From Salipiger sp. H15 (GTDB taxonomy: Bacteria > Pseudomonadota > Alphaproteobacteria > Rhodobacterales > Rhodobacteraceae): a stretch of DNA of 64,000 bases. Within the stretch, counting starts at the first letter, position 1. Each line of letters starts with the position of its first letter. Below are positions 1 to 7,989 of the stretch, one piece after another. The position numbers and the translations under genes are program-made. The stretch covers positions 727,501-791,500 of the forward strand of contig NZ_CP123385.1 of assembly GCF_040409955.1 (NCBI RefSeq). Reading direction: 5' to 3'. The notes below the pieces were generated by a model that made no database searches, had not been told where the DNA came from, and saw only the letters and a program-made list of their open reading frames with translations.

Positions 1-129
1 TAGAAGTGGAAGGCGCGGACATGGCGGCCAAGCGCCGGTGATCCGCTCGGAGGGCGGCCAACTCTCCCGGCTGCGACGAGCGCTTCCATTCGGAGGGCGG
101 CCCTCCAAGGAACTGGACGCCGAAAATGC

Positions 130-220
130 GAAGGGCGCCCAGTGGGCGCCCTTCGTGTAGATCGCGGGAAAAACTCAGGTGTCTCTTACACCCTCTGTAG
201 AACTACTTTGAGTTTTTCCC
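130..220. repeat. Composite repeat, copy 1: CCCAGTGGG palindrome plus inverted-repeat block
   Basis: Positions 130-154 form a perfect palindrome: 12-base arms (GAAGGGCGCCCA and its complement) around one central base. It is followed by a second inverted repeat, GGGAAAAACTCA at 166-177 against its complement at 209-220, which encloses a small hairpin GGTGT-CTCTT-ACACC at 178-192. Bases 169-195 recur exactly at 10447-10473 in the same orientation, and a similar palindrome precedes that copy too. No gene is supported in bases 1-387. A short stretch just upstream of the palindrome could be read as KELDAENAK, reminiscent of an IS3 OrfA, but it is too short to call. The block may be a remnant or end of a mobile element; the family is not recognised. 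Confidence 0.6.
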
Positions 221-452
221 AAGTCGAGAAATCTGCCAGAAAATCCACGCAATATCAAAAGCCTGAAAGTTTTCCTGAAAAGCGGCAAGCTGAGATTTTC
301 CCGTGTGAAGGCTAAGTTCTTCCCGAAAATGCGCGTTTCCAGGGTCTGCACATGAAAAAAGGGCCCGCGAAGCGGACCCTTGATGACTGACCTGCTCCCC
401 TGAAAAGTCCGCGGTTTGAGGTTAGCCTGTTCTCGAAACGAGGAGACAGACG

Positions 453-763
453 ATGCGGAAAAGCCGTTTCAGAAAAGAGCAGATCATTGGCATCCTGAAG
501 GAGCACCAAGCCGGGATAGGCGCCAAGGAGCTCTGCCGGAAGCACGGCGTCAGCGATGGCACGTTCTACAAGTGGCGCTCGAAGTATGGGGGCATGGAAG
601 TGTCGGAGGCCAAACGGCTGAAGGCGCTTGAGGCCGAGAACGCGAAGCTGAAGAGTTGGAGGGATCAGCAAAGGCCCCAGTGGGGCGTTTGCCCCGAACA
701 ACGCTCGCGGAGCAGATGCTCGATGTCGCCACGCTCAAGGAGATGCTGGGAAAAAACTTCTGA
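453..763 (+). pseudogene. IS3 transposase OrfA, frame-disrupted
   Basis: The start ATG at 453 follows GAGGAG with good spacing. The first 66 codons encode a typical IS3 OrfA helix-turn-helix protein (MRKSRFRKEQIIGILKEHQ at the start, ending in the leucine-zipper-like AENAKLK). The expected remaining coding sequence ([17 protein letters not shown], stop at 761-763) is present but in another frame, because 48 bases (655-702) stand where about 4 are expected, a net gain of about 44. The frame therefore runs on into unrelated residues up to 1022. The slippery A6C at 751-757 is intact but sits behind the disruption, so an OrfAB fusion should not form. Confidence 0.8.
655..702. repeat. 48-base palindrome-bearing insertion in orfA
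   Basis: This segment interrupts orfA exactly where related OrfA proteins continue from AKLK into a second leucine-rich half. Its ends are complementary (GTTG at 655-658, CAAC at 699-702) and its middle holds the perfect palindrome GCCCCA-G-TGGGGC (674-686). The core CCCAGTGGG is the same as in the palindromes at 130-154 and 10389-10409. It may be a tiny mobile palindromic element or the product of a template-switch error. Confidence 0.5.
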
Positions 764-786
764 AGCCCGGTGCAAGGCGGCGAGCT

Positions 787-1641
787 GTGGACTGGGCCAT
801 GCAAGAGAAGAACTACAACCAGCGGCGGGCTTGTGCATTGGCCGGGATCGACCCGCGTGTCTATCGGCGTGGATCAACCAGGCCTGCAGACATCAAGTTG
901 CGAGAGAGGTTGAAGGAGCTGTCCGGCGAACGGCGTCGCTTCGGCTATCGAAGGCTGCACCTGCTTCTTGGCCGCGAAGGCTGGCAGGTGAACTGGAAGA
1001 AGCTCTATCGGATCTACCGTGAAGAAGGCCTGACAGTGCGCAAGCGCGGCGGTCGCAAGCGCGCGATCGGAACGAGGGCGCCGATGGCGATCCCGCAGGG
1101 GCCGAACCAGCGATGGTCCCTGGACTTCGTCTCGGACAGCCTGTCGGATGGGCGCCGGTTCCGTGTGCTGTGCGTCATCGACGACTACAGCCGGGAATGC
1201 CTGGCAACGGTCGTGGACACCTCGCTGTCTGGGCTGCGCGTTGGCCGTGAGCTCGACAGCATCGCTCGGGTGCGCGGCTATCCATGCATGGTGGTCAGCG
1301 AGCGAGCCTTGTCCGCCATTGGTCCGAGGACAATGGCGAGCGGCACGGAGCTGACCTCGAACGCCATCCTCAAATGGCGGGAGGAGCGCCGGGTCGAATG
1401 GCACTACAACGCTCCGGGAAAACCGATGCAGAACGGCTTCGTCGAGAGCTTCAATGGACGGCTGGGTGACGAATGCCTCAATGAGCACCTGTTCGCCAAT
1501 CTGCGCCACGCCCGCGACCCGATCGACGCGTGGCGCGACGACCACAACCATCACCGCCCCCACACGAGCCTCGACGCGCTCACTCCGTGGGAGTATCACC
1601 AACGGTCAGTAGAGGACCAAACCCTGAACAGAGCGAACTAA
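787..1641 (+). pseudogene. IS3 transposase OrfB, catalytic core altered
   Basis: The 284-residue frame is a recognisable IS3 OrfB with an rve integrase core. It contains RWSLDFVSD (first catalytic Asp), and near the end [12 protein letters not shown] (catalytic Glu) and RPHTSL. The second catalytic motif, normally VSDNGTELTS, is split. After VS there are about 14 residues in place of DN before GTELTS resumes, an in-frame gain of about 36 bases around 1301-1338. The DNA for DNG survives there in another frame. The frame stays open but the second Asp of the DDE triad is lost, so the protein is very likely inactive. Confidence 0.85.
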
Positions 1642-1828
1642 AGAACGCGGACTCTATGGGGAGCAGGTCATATGCAAAGCGCGCAAACCATGGCGCCCTC
1701 AAGGTGCCTGACGGATACAGGTACGAGAGCTTTCGACCTGCCACGAAGACACATCGATGTTGCCGAAGGAGCGCCCCCACCGCATAGGGGCTCTCAGCGG
1801 AAAGCGGCTTTTTCAGCCGACTATTAAC

Positions 1829-1844
1829 ATGCAGAAAAATGCAA
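1829..1844. promoter_or_regulatory. Candidate operator ahead of the ABC operon
   Basis: ATGCAGAAAAATGCAA lies 95 bases before the first transporter gene and matches TTGCGGAAATCTGCAA (7040-7055, before the LysR gene) at 12 of 16 positions, sharing TGC-N-GAAA and TGCAA. The two copies sit in front of the two transcription units expected to work together. They could be binding sites of the LysR protein encoded at 7072-7989. Found by eye; no matrix was run. Confidence 0.4.
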
Positions 1845-1938
1845 CTAATCTTCCTCTCTTTGCCATTTATCGCACGATCAATTTGCGGAGGAGTGGGCGC
1901 AATAAGCCACTAGGCAAAACCAACCGGGAGTTCTGGAC

Positions 1939-3027
1939 GTGACCTACGCATTGACGAGACGCAGCCTTCTGAAGACCAGCGCCGGGGCCGCCGCAGCCCT
2001 AGCCGCGCCTTCGATCCTGTCGGCCGGAGATATGAAATTTGCGGGCAAGGAAGTGCGGCTGCTCACCTGGTCCGACAATACCGGCCTCGCGGTGCTTGAA
2101 AACATCGCCAAACCGTTCGAGGAGTTGACCGGGGCGAAGGTGATCGCAGATCGAACCGGCTCCACCTCCGAGATGGTCGCGAAGCTGCGCGCCGCGGGCG
2201 ACAAACCGCAATATGACATCATCACCCTTGCTGGTGTCGGTGCGGTTGAACTGGCCGGCGACGGGCTCTTGTCGCAGCCCGATCTGGATCAACTGCCGAA
2301 CCTTGCCGATGTCGATCCGCGCTTCCGCACCGGGGCGGATGGCCACGGCATCGGGTATCTCTTGTGGACCGGCGGGCTGATCTACAACACCAAGACCTTC
2401 AAGGAGCCGCCGAAGTCCTACGCAGAGATGTGGGAGGCCGCGCATTCCGGCCGCCTGTTCCTGCCGCCGGCGACATGGACGGACGCGCTGGACACCATCT
2501 TTGCGACTGGCAAGCTGCTTGGCGGTGACGGCTCCAATGCTGAGGCTGCCTTTGCCAAGCTCGCGGATTTGCGCCAGAACCTGCTGACCTTTGGCGAGAA
2601 CCCGGCGCAACTCTCCGAACTGTTCCGCTCTGATGCACTGGACATCGGTGGTGTCTACGCTCCGGCCTTCTTCGCCGACGAGCTGGCCAATCCGGAGAAA
2701 TCCAACATGGGCGCGACCTATGATGTGGAGGAAGGCTTCTTTGCCGATCTGATGTACACGATCATGCCGAAGGCCAAGCCCGGTGCGGATGATGTGGTCC
2801 ATGCCTTCATGAACTTCACGCTCGACCCCAAAGTGCAGGGCGTGATGGCGGAGGCCGTGCTGAACGGGCCGATCAACCAAAAAGCCGAAATGAGCGAGGC
2901 CGCCAAGGCGAGCCCCTTCATCGTGAAGCCCGAACAGCTCAACGAAAAGGCGATCGTGCACGACAAGACCTTCATCGCGGACGTGCGAGAGCAGTGGATC
3001 ACCCAATATCAGCAAACGCTGTCCTGA
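1939..3027 (+). CDS. ABC transporter substrate-binding protein, polyamine/PotD-like, Tat-exported
   Basis: This 362-residue periplasmic binding protein captures the substrate of the transporter encoded just downstream. The start is GTG at 1939, preceded by GGGAG at a good distance. A twin-arginine signal (TRRSLLK, residues 6-12) is followed by an alanine-rich segment, so export in folded form is likely. The mature part has the extracellular solute-binding protein type 1/6 look of PotD-like proteins (VRLLTWSDNTG, then YDIITLAGVGAVELA). Three genes follow on the same strand (two permeases and an ATPase). The substrate is unknown. The guanidino-hydrolase-family gene convergent with the operon suggests a polyamine or guanidino compound. 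Confidence 0.85.
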   Translation: MTYALTRRSLLKTSAGAAAALAAPSILSAGDMKFAGKEVRLLTWSDNTGLAVLENIAKPFEELTGAKVIADRTGSTSEMVAKLRAAGDKPQYDIITLAGVGAVELAGDGLLSQPDLDQLPNLADVDPRFRTGADGHGIGYLLWTGGLIYNTKTFKEPPKSYAEMWEAAHSGRLFLPPATWTDALDTIFATGKLLGGDGSNAEAAFAKLADLRQNLLTFGENPAQLSELFRSDALDIGGVYAPAFFADELANPEKSNMGATYDVEEGFFADLMYTIMPKAKPGADDVVHAFMNFTLDPKVQGVMAEAVLNGPINQKAEMSEAAKASPFIVKPEQLNEKAIVHDKTFIADVREQWITQYQQTLS

Positions 3028-3048
3028 TCCCGAAGGCAGAGACCTGAC

Positions 3049-3903
3049 GTGTCCTCCACAACACTAACCCAAAAGCAGGCGCTGGCATTCGCGGTGCCTG
3101 CTTTTATCGCCTTGCTGCCCTTCCTGGTGGCTTGCCTCTACATCTTGCGCTTTTCGCTTTCTGCCGAGAAAGGTGTCATCGAGGGCTTCTCGTTGCAGGC
3201 GTACGGCGACCTGATGACGCCATTTTTTGGTCGCTCCGTCTGGCTCACGCTCAGGCTCGCCCTGGTCGCCAGCGTCGTCGTGATGATCCTCGCCGTGCCG
3301 CTGGCCTTTCTCTTGACCAGCCTTCGCAGCACCGTTGCGCGGCGGGTTCTGACGGTGACCATACTGCTGCCGATGATCCTGAACCTTCTGGTGCAGGCCT
3401 ATGGCTGGATCTTGCTGTTGGGCCCATCCGGCGCGCTCAATACGGTACTGAAGTCGCTGGGGCTGATCGACCGACCGCTGTTTCTGCTGTTCAACGAAAC
3501 TGGGGTACTGCTGGGCCTGATCCAGACCTCGCTGCCCTTGGCCGTGTTCCCGATTGTCGGCGCGGTGCGCGCCGTGTCGCCCGAATACCTGGAGGCAGCC
3601 AGCTCGCTCGGGGCCAACCATTGGCGCATCCTGCGCGATGTGACGCTGCCGCTGCTGCGACCTGCGCTGGTTGGGGCTGCCTCCATAGTCTTTGCCTTCA
3701 ATGCCAGCGCCTTTGCCATTCCGCTGCTCCTGGGCGGGCGACGGGTGCAGATGATGGGGGTGGCGATCCGCGACATGATCTCGCCGCTGTTCAACTGGTC
3801 CGGAGCCGCGGCGGCCGGAACCATCCTGATCTTGCTTACCGTTCTGGTGCTGCTCGTTTCGGCCTGGCTGGTGCGGATCACCTCACAGAAAGCCAGAGGC
3901 TAG
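3049..3903 (+). CDS. ABC transporter permease, PotB-like
   Basis: An inner-membrane permease subunit of 284 residues with about six hydrophobic segments. It carries the cytoplasmic EAA loop, seen here as EYLEAASSLGANHWRILRD at about residues 180-198, which contacts the ATPase. The start is GTG at 3049, 21 bases after the binding-protein stop. The next permease begins 3 bases after this gene ends, so the genes form one operon. Length and order are those of PotB in spermidine/putrescine-type importers. Confidence 0.88.
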   Translation: MSSTTLTQKQALAFAVPAFIALLPFLVACLYILRFSLSAEKGVIEGFSLQAYGDLMTPFFGRSVWLTLRLALVASVVVMILAVPLAFLLTSLRSTVARRVLTVTILLPMILNLLVQAYGWILLLGPSGALNTVLKSLGLIDRPLFLLFNETGVLLGLIQTSLPLAVFPIVGAVRAVSPEYLEAASSLGANHWRILRDVTLPLLRPALVGAASIVFAFNASAFAIPLLLGGRRVQMMGVAIRDMISPLFNWSGAAAAGTILILLTVLVLLVSAWLVRITSQKARG

Positions 3904-3906
3904 ACC

Positions 3907-4749
3907 ATGCGTGTCGCTCTTTTGCCCACCGAAGCCGGGGGCAGCTACCGTTTGACCATCCTCGCCCTTGCGACCATCGGCCTGCTGGTCTCTGCCCTGC
4001 CGGTGCTGGTGGTGGCGACCATGTCCTTTTCCGCCTCCGACACCTCGGGTTTTCCGCCGGAGAGCTATTCCCTGCGTTGGTACGGGGACGTGGTGCGCAT
4101 GTTCCTCGAAGAGGACACTTCCAGCGCTCAGTCAGTCGTGGATTCGACCCTGACCAGCCTGCTCATCGCGCTGATCGTGATGGTGATCTCCACCGTCGTG
4201 AGCGTTCCCCTCGCCTATGCCTTGGCTCGGGGCGAACGCCGTGTGCGCGCTGGCATGGAACTGCTGTTCACCCTGCCTCTGGTCTTTCCCCTGGTGATGC
4301 TCGGCATTGCCTTTCTGCTGATTGCCGAGAGCCTCTCGCTCGATCTTGGCCTCTGGCGCATCGCCATCCCGCATGTCGTGCTGGTCTTGCCCTTTGTGCT
4401 ACGCAACTGCCTCAGCGCGATGAATGGCATCAGCGTCGAGATTGAAGAGGCCGCCATTTCGCTTGGCGCCCCGCCGCTGCGGGCGATCTGGGATGTGGTG
4501 GTGCCGTTGATGCGGGCAGGCATCCTCGCCGGGCTGATCTTCGCACTCATCATCAGCTTCAACGAATTCACAATCACCTTCTTCATGTACACGATCGACG
4601 TCAGCACGCTGCCGATCTGGATGTACAGCCGCACCGTGTCTTCGCTGGATCCTTCCACCCTGGCCCTGTCGGTCTTCATCATTGTCGCCGATGTGCTGCT
4701 GATCGTGCTTGTGGACAAGCTGATCGCGGGCAAAGGCAATCTCTTCTGA
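3907..4749 (+). CDS. ABC transporter permease, PotC-like
   Basis: The second inner-membrane permease of the importer, 280 residues, starting with ATG right after the previous stop. It shows several hydrophobic helices and an EAA-type loop (EIEEAAISLGAPPLRAIWD near residues 178-196). PotB/PotC-type permeases pair as a heterodimer around the translocation path. The ATPase gene begins 12 bases downstream behind a GGAG ribosome site. Confidence 0.88.
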   Translation: MRVALLPTEAGGSYRLTILALATIGLLVSALPVLVVATMSFSASDTSGFPPESYSLRWYGDVVRMFLEEDTSSAQSVVDSTLTSLLIALIVMVISTVVSVPLAYALARGERRVRAGMELLFTLPLVFPLVMLGIAFLLIAESLSLDLGLWRIAIPHVVLVLPFVLRNCLSAMNGISVEIEEAAISLGAPPLRAIWDVVVPLMRAGILAGLIFALIISFNEFTITFFMYTIDVSTLPIWMYSRTVSSLDPSTLALSVFIIVADVLLIVLVDKLIAGKGNLF

Positions 4750-4761
4750 AGGAGCGTCGTC

Positions 4762-5802
4762 ATGAGCGATACCCACCTCCACATCGAAAGCGTCTCCAAG
4801 TCCTTCGGCACGGTCGAGGCGCTGAAAGACGTGCACCTGAAGGTGCAGCGCGGCGCCTTTGTCTGCCTTCTGGGGCCTTCGGGCTGCGGCAAGACCACGC
4901 TCCTGCGCATCATCGCCGGGTTTGAACGGCCCAGCAGTGGCCGCCTGCTGCTGGACGGCAGCGACATCACCCAACTGGCCCCGCATCGGCGCGGGTTCGG
5001 CATGGTGTTCCAGTCGCTTGCACTCTTCCCGCAAATGTCCGTCGCCGAGAACATCGCCTACGGTCTCAAGCTGCGCAAAGCCTCGCGCAGCGAGCAAAAG
5101 GACCGGGTCGAAGAGCTGCTGAACGTGATCGAACTGCCGCATATCGCCGACCGTCCGGTCTCGGCCCTTTCCGGTGGGCAGCGCCAGCGGGTGGCGATTG
5201 CTCGGGCGCTGGCGATCCGGCCGAAACTGTTCCTGCTCGACGAACCCCTGTCGGCGCTGGATGCGAAACTGCGCGACAACATGCAGATCGAGCTTCGCCG
5301 CCTCCAACAGCGCTTTGGCGTGACCACCGTGCTGGTGACCCACGACCAGACCGAAGCGATGATGCTCGCCGACGAGCTCGTGGTGCTGAGCCACGGCGTC
5401 GTGCAACAAGCTGCCAGCCCCTCCGAGGTGTACCGCCACCCCGCAACGCCGTTTGTTGCGGATTTCATCGGGTCCGCCAACCTGCTTCCCGCGACCGTCA
5501 CCCAGAGCCACACGCTGGCCTTGCTGGGTATTGATACCGGCCTCTCGATGTCGAACCGGTCCGGCGGTGCATTGCGCGCCGCCGTGCGATCCGAGGCAAT
5601 CTCGCTCACGCGGGTATCTGGCGATGCCGGCACCGGCACCGTGACCTTTGCCCGCGATCTCGGCCCTGTGACCGAATGGCTCGTTCAGGCGCAAGGCCAT
5701 GAAATCCGGGTGCGCGGAACCTCGCATGCGGCGGCACCGCAAACCGGCGACCAGGTGGCGCTGCAGTTTGATCCCGAACGGATTTCGGTCTTCGCAGAGT
5801 GA
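4762..5802 (+). CDS. ABC transporter ATP-binding protein, PotA-like
   Basis: A 346-residue ATPase that powers the importer. Visible motifs are Walker A GPSGCGKT (residues 38-45), signature LSGGQRQR (136-143), Walker B LFLLDEP (156-162) and the switch histidine in LVTHD (191-195). The C-terminal hundred residues fit a TOBE-type regulatory domain, as in PotA/FbpC/MalK proteins. It is the last gene of the four-gene operon, and a palindromic terminator follows at 5816-5843. Confidence 0.9.
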   Translation: MSDTHLHIESVSKSFGTVEALKDVHLKVQRGAFVCLLGPSGCGKTTLLRIIAGFERPSSGRLLLDGSDITQLAPHRRGFGMVFQSLALFPQMSVAENIAYGLKLRKASRSEQKDRVEELLNVIELPHIADRPVSALSGGQRQRVAIARALAIRPKLFLLDEPLSALDAKLRDNMQIELRRLQQRFGVTTVLVTHDQTEAMMLADELVVLSHGVVQQAASPSEVYRHPATPFVADFIGSANLLPATVTQSHTLALLGIDTGLSMSNRSGGALRAAVRSEAISLTRVSGDAGTGTVTFARDLGPVTEWLVQAQGHEIRVRGTSHAAAPQTGDQVALQFDPERISVFAE

Positions 5803-5815
5803 TCCCTGGCAGATA

Positions 5816-5843
5816 TGTCGGGCCGCCTCCCGGCAGCCCGACA
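5816..5843. terminator. Probable bidirectional terminator between convergent genes
   Basis: TGTCGGGC (5816-5823) and GCCCGACA (5836-5843) form an 8-bp stem with a 12-base loop. It sits between the end of the ABC operon and the convergent hydrolase gene. No long T-run follows on either side. Confidence 0.5.
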
Positions 5844-5888
5844 TTGCGCGCGCGGTACGGATCCCTCCGTCCGCGCGCCTATTTCGCC

Positions 5889-6962
5889 TCAGGCCTGCTC
5901 AAGCGCTGTCACGTCGCATCCTACCGATGGCAGGGCGGGCGAGAATTGCATAAGGCTCAGGATCTCGAAGAGCATCTGGGCGCCATTCTGCGCCGTGTTG
6001 GTCGTCGGATCATAGGCCGGGGCAACTTCTACCACATCCCCCCCGATGAAGTTCACGCCTTTGAAGCCCCGGATCAGCTTCATCGCCTCGCGGGTGCTGA
6101 GCCCGCCAACCTCCGGCGTGCCGGTGCCGGGGGCGAAGGCCGGATCAAGGCTGTCGATGTCGAAGGACAGATAGGTCGGGCCCGTCCCTACGATGTCGCG
6201 GGCGGTGGCGATGATCTCGGGCAGGCGCTCCTCAGTGATGTCTCGCGCTTCGATCACTGTCATCCCCGACAAGGTCGAGAATTCCCAGATGTACCCAGCC
6301 GCGCCGCGGATGCCGATCTGGATGCACCGGTCGGGGTCCAGCACCCCATCCAGAACCGCGTTGCGAAACGGACCGCCATGGTGGAACTTCTCGCCCTCGT
6401 ATGCGCCGCCCGTGTCACAATGGGCGTCGATATGGATCATGCCGACTGGCCGATCCCGCCCGAGAACCCGCAGGATGGGATGAGTGATCGAATGGTCACC
6501 CCCCACCGCCAGCGGAATCACGTTCTGGGTCACGATCTGTGTCACGAAGGCTTCGATGTCCGCATGGCTCTGGCTCAGGTCAAATCGACTGCGAAAGGGC
6601 ACATCGCCGATATCGGCCACGGCCATCTGATGGAGCGGTGCGGTCTCCAGCGCGTCGTTATACGGGCCAACGCGTTCGATGGACCGCAAGGCCCGCGGGC
6701 CAAAGCGCGATCCGTTGCGATTGGTGACGCCGAGATCCATCGGCACGCCAAACAGAGCCACCTGCGTGTCGGCCAGATCGTAGGCCTGTCGCTGCGGCGC
6801 ATCCAGCAGGGTCGGAACGCCGGAATAGGGCGCCGGACGCCGCCCGCCTTCTGAGAAGATCAGATCCGCAATCCGTTGATATTTCTCGGTAAAAATCGTT
6901 CCGCCATCCGCCGCACCAAATTGCGCGCGCAGGCGCTCCAGTTTTTCTACTCGGTTTGTCAC
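5889..6962 (-). CDS. Arginase/agmatinase-family ureohydrolase (guanidinobutyrase-like)
   Basis: A 357-residue binuclear-Mn hydrolase expected to cleave urea from a guanidino compound. The metal-binding set is complete: GGDHS (His157), IDAHCD (Asp179, His181, Asp183) and SFDIDSLDP (Asp268, Asp270). FHHGGPFR around residues 193-200 resembles guanidinobutyrase or guanidinopropionase relatives rather than classic arginases. The start is GTG at 6962, seven bases after AAGGAG. The gene is divergent from the LysR gene and convergent with the Pot-type operon. Agmatine, 4-guanidinobutyrate or guanidine are all possible; sequence alone does not decide. Confidence 0.85.
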   Translation of the reverse strand: MTNRVEKLERLRAQFGAADGGTIFTEKYQRIADLIFSEGGRRPAPYSGVPTLLDAPQRQAYDLADTQVALFGVPMDLGVTNRNGSRFGPRALRSIERVGPYNDALETAPLHQMAVADIGDVPFRSRFDLSQSHADIEAFVTQIVTQNVIPLAVGGDHSITHPILRVLGRDRPVGMIHIDAHCDTGGAYEGEKFHHGGPFRNAVLDGVLDPDRCIQIGIRGAAGYIWEFSTLSGMTVIEARDITEERLPEIIATARDIVGTGPTYLSFDIDSLDPAFAPGTGTPEVGGLSTREAMKLIRGFKGVNFIGGDVVEVAPAYDPTTNTAQNGAQMLFEILSLMQFSPALPSVGCDVTALEQA

Positions 6963-7022
6963 AGCTGCACTCCTTGCCTAAAACACAACTTTTCCGCGCC
7001 GTCGTTTGTTCGTAAAAGGAGA

Positions 7023-7055
7023 TAAGTAAACAACTTAACTTGCGGAAATCTGCAA
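7023..7055. promoter_or_regulatory. Divergent LysR-type operator candidates
   Basis: The 109-base gap between the hydrolase and LysR genes holds two inverted repeats. TAAGT-AAACA-ACTTA (7023-7037) fits the T-N11-A form of LysR boxes. CTTGC-GGAAATCT-GCAAG (7039-7056) contains the 16-mer also seen before the ABC operon at 1829. This position would let the LysR protein control both itself and the hydrolase gene. Confidence 0.5.
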
Positions 7056-7071
7056 GGAACGGGAGCATCTC

Positions 7072-7989
7072 ATGGCTCGCAGGAAGAGCGTCTTTTCCGG
7101 CAATGTGACCGAAGCCGATCTTAAACTGATGCGGGTGTTCAAGACGGTGATCGCCTGTTCCGGCCTTTCGGCGGCGCAAGCGGAGTTGGGGGTCGGCGCG
7201 TCCACGGTTTCCCGGCAGATCTCCGACCTCGAAACCCGCTTGGGCGTACGCCTGTGCCACCGGGGCCGTGGTGGTTTCTCCCTGACCCAACAGGGCCGCA
7301 TTGCCGAGGCGCATATCGATCGCCTGCTGTCGGCCGCAGAGGAGTTCGCCACCAATATCGCTGAGCTCAACAAGAGCCTGACCGGTCAAATCAACATCGG
7401 CATGATCGACTATACCGTGATCGACCCGCGCAACCCGCTTGTCGCGGCGATCCGCGACTTTCGCCAGATCGCCCCCGCCGTCAATGTCAGCTTGATGACC
7501 GGGACCCCGGCCGAGGTCGAGCGCGGCGTTATCGACGGCAGCCTGCACATCGGCATCGTGCCGGACTATCAACGCCACCCGAGCCTGACCTACGAAAACC
7601 TCTATAGCGAAGAGGTCGGTCTATATTGTGGCGGTAATCACCCCATATCCCTGCGCTTGCGGAACGGCGACGGTGTGTCCCGCGCGGATGTGGTGAAACA
7701 CTCTCTCGTACACCGAGGCTATTTCGAGAGTGATCGATTGCGGCAACTGAAGAAGCCCTTCCCGGTGGGCACGATTGCCTATCAAACCGAAGCGGTGATG
7801 GCGCTGGTGGGTTTCGGGCTCTATCTCGGGTTCTTCCCCTCCCATTGCACCCAGACCACACAGTTCGAGTTCCAAGAGGTGCTGCCGGAGGAGTTCGGCT
7901 TCTCGACGCCCATCATGGCAATCTGGCGATCCGACAGGCACCAATCCCAGATCCTGCAGGAGTTCCTTGACCTCATCGTATCGGGCTAG
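7072..7989 (+). CDS. LysR-family transcriptional regulator
   Basis: A 305-residue regulator with an N-terminal winged helix-turn-helix. Residues 17-70 include LKLMRVFKTVIACSGLSAAQ and STVSRQISDLETRLGVRLC. A LysR-type effector-binding domain of ordinary length follows. ATG at 7072 has GGGAG six bases upstream. It is divergent from the ureohydrolase gene, the classic layout of a regulator next to its target. Shared sequence before the ABC operon suggests it also controls uptake. The likely inducer is the transported amine or guanidino compound. Confidence 0.9.
   Translation: MARRKSVFSGNVTEADLKLMRVFKTVIACSGLSAAQAELGVGASTVSRQISDLETRLGVRLCHRGRGGFSLTQQGRIAEAHIDRLLSAAEEFATNIAELNKSLTGQINIGMIDYTVIDPRNPLVAAIRDFRQIAPAVNVSLMTGTPAEVERGVIDGSLHIGIVPDYQRHPSLTYENLYSEEVGLYCGGNHPISLRLRNGDGVSRADVVKHSLVHRGYFESDRLRQLKKPFPVGTIAYQTEAVMALVGFGLYLGFFPSHCTQTTQFEFQEVLPEEFGFSTPIMAIWRSDRHQSQILQEFLDLIVSG

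Larger units (their letters stand above)
388..1670 (+). mobile_element. IS3-family insertion sequence, degenerate
   Basis: Terminal inverted repeats are visible: the left end at 388-413 begins TGACCTGCTCCCC and the right end at 1646-1670 is its complement, with GTCCGCG also shared further in. Inside lie a two-frame orfA/orfB arrangement and an A6C slippery run at 751-757, as expected for IS3 programmed frameshifting. Both reading frames carry disruptive extra sequence, so the copy is probably unable to move itself. The flanking tetranucleotides (TGAC before, TATG after) do not match, so no target duplication is seen. This fits an old insertion or one rearranged by recombination. Confidence 0.85.

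Noticed and set aside
655..702. Integron attC site in the orfA insertion
   Set aside because: attC ends read RYYYAAC...GTTRRRY; here GTTG is at the left and CAAC at the right, the opposite arrangement.
388..1670. Target-site duplication of the IS3 element
   Set aside because: The flanks read TGAC and TATG; no 3-5 base match could be found.
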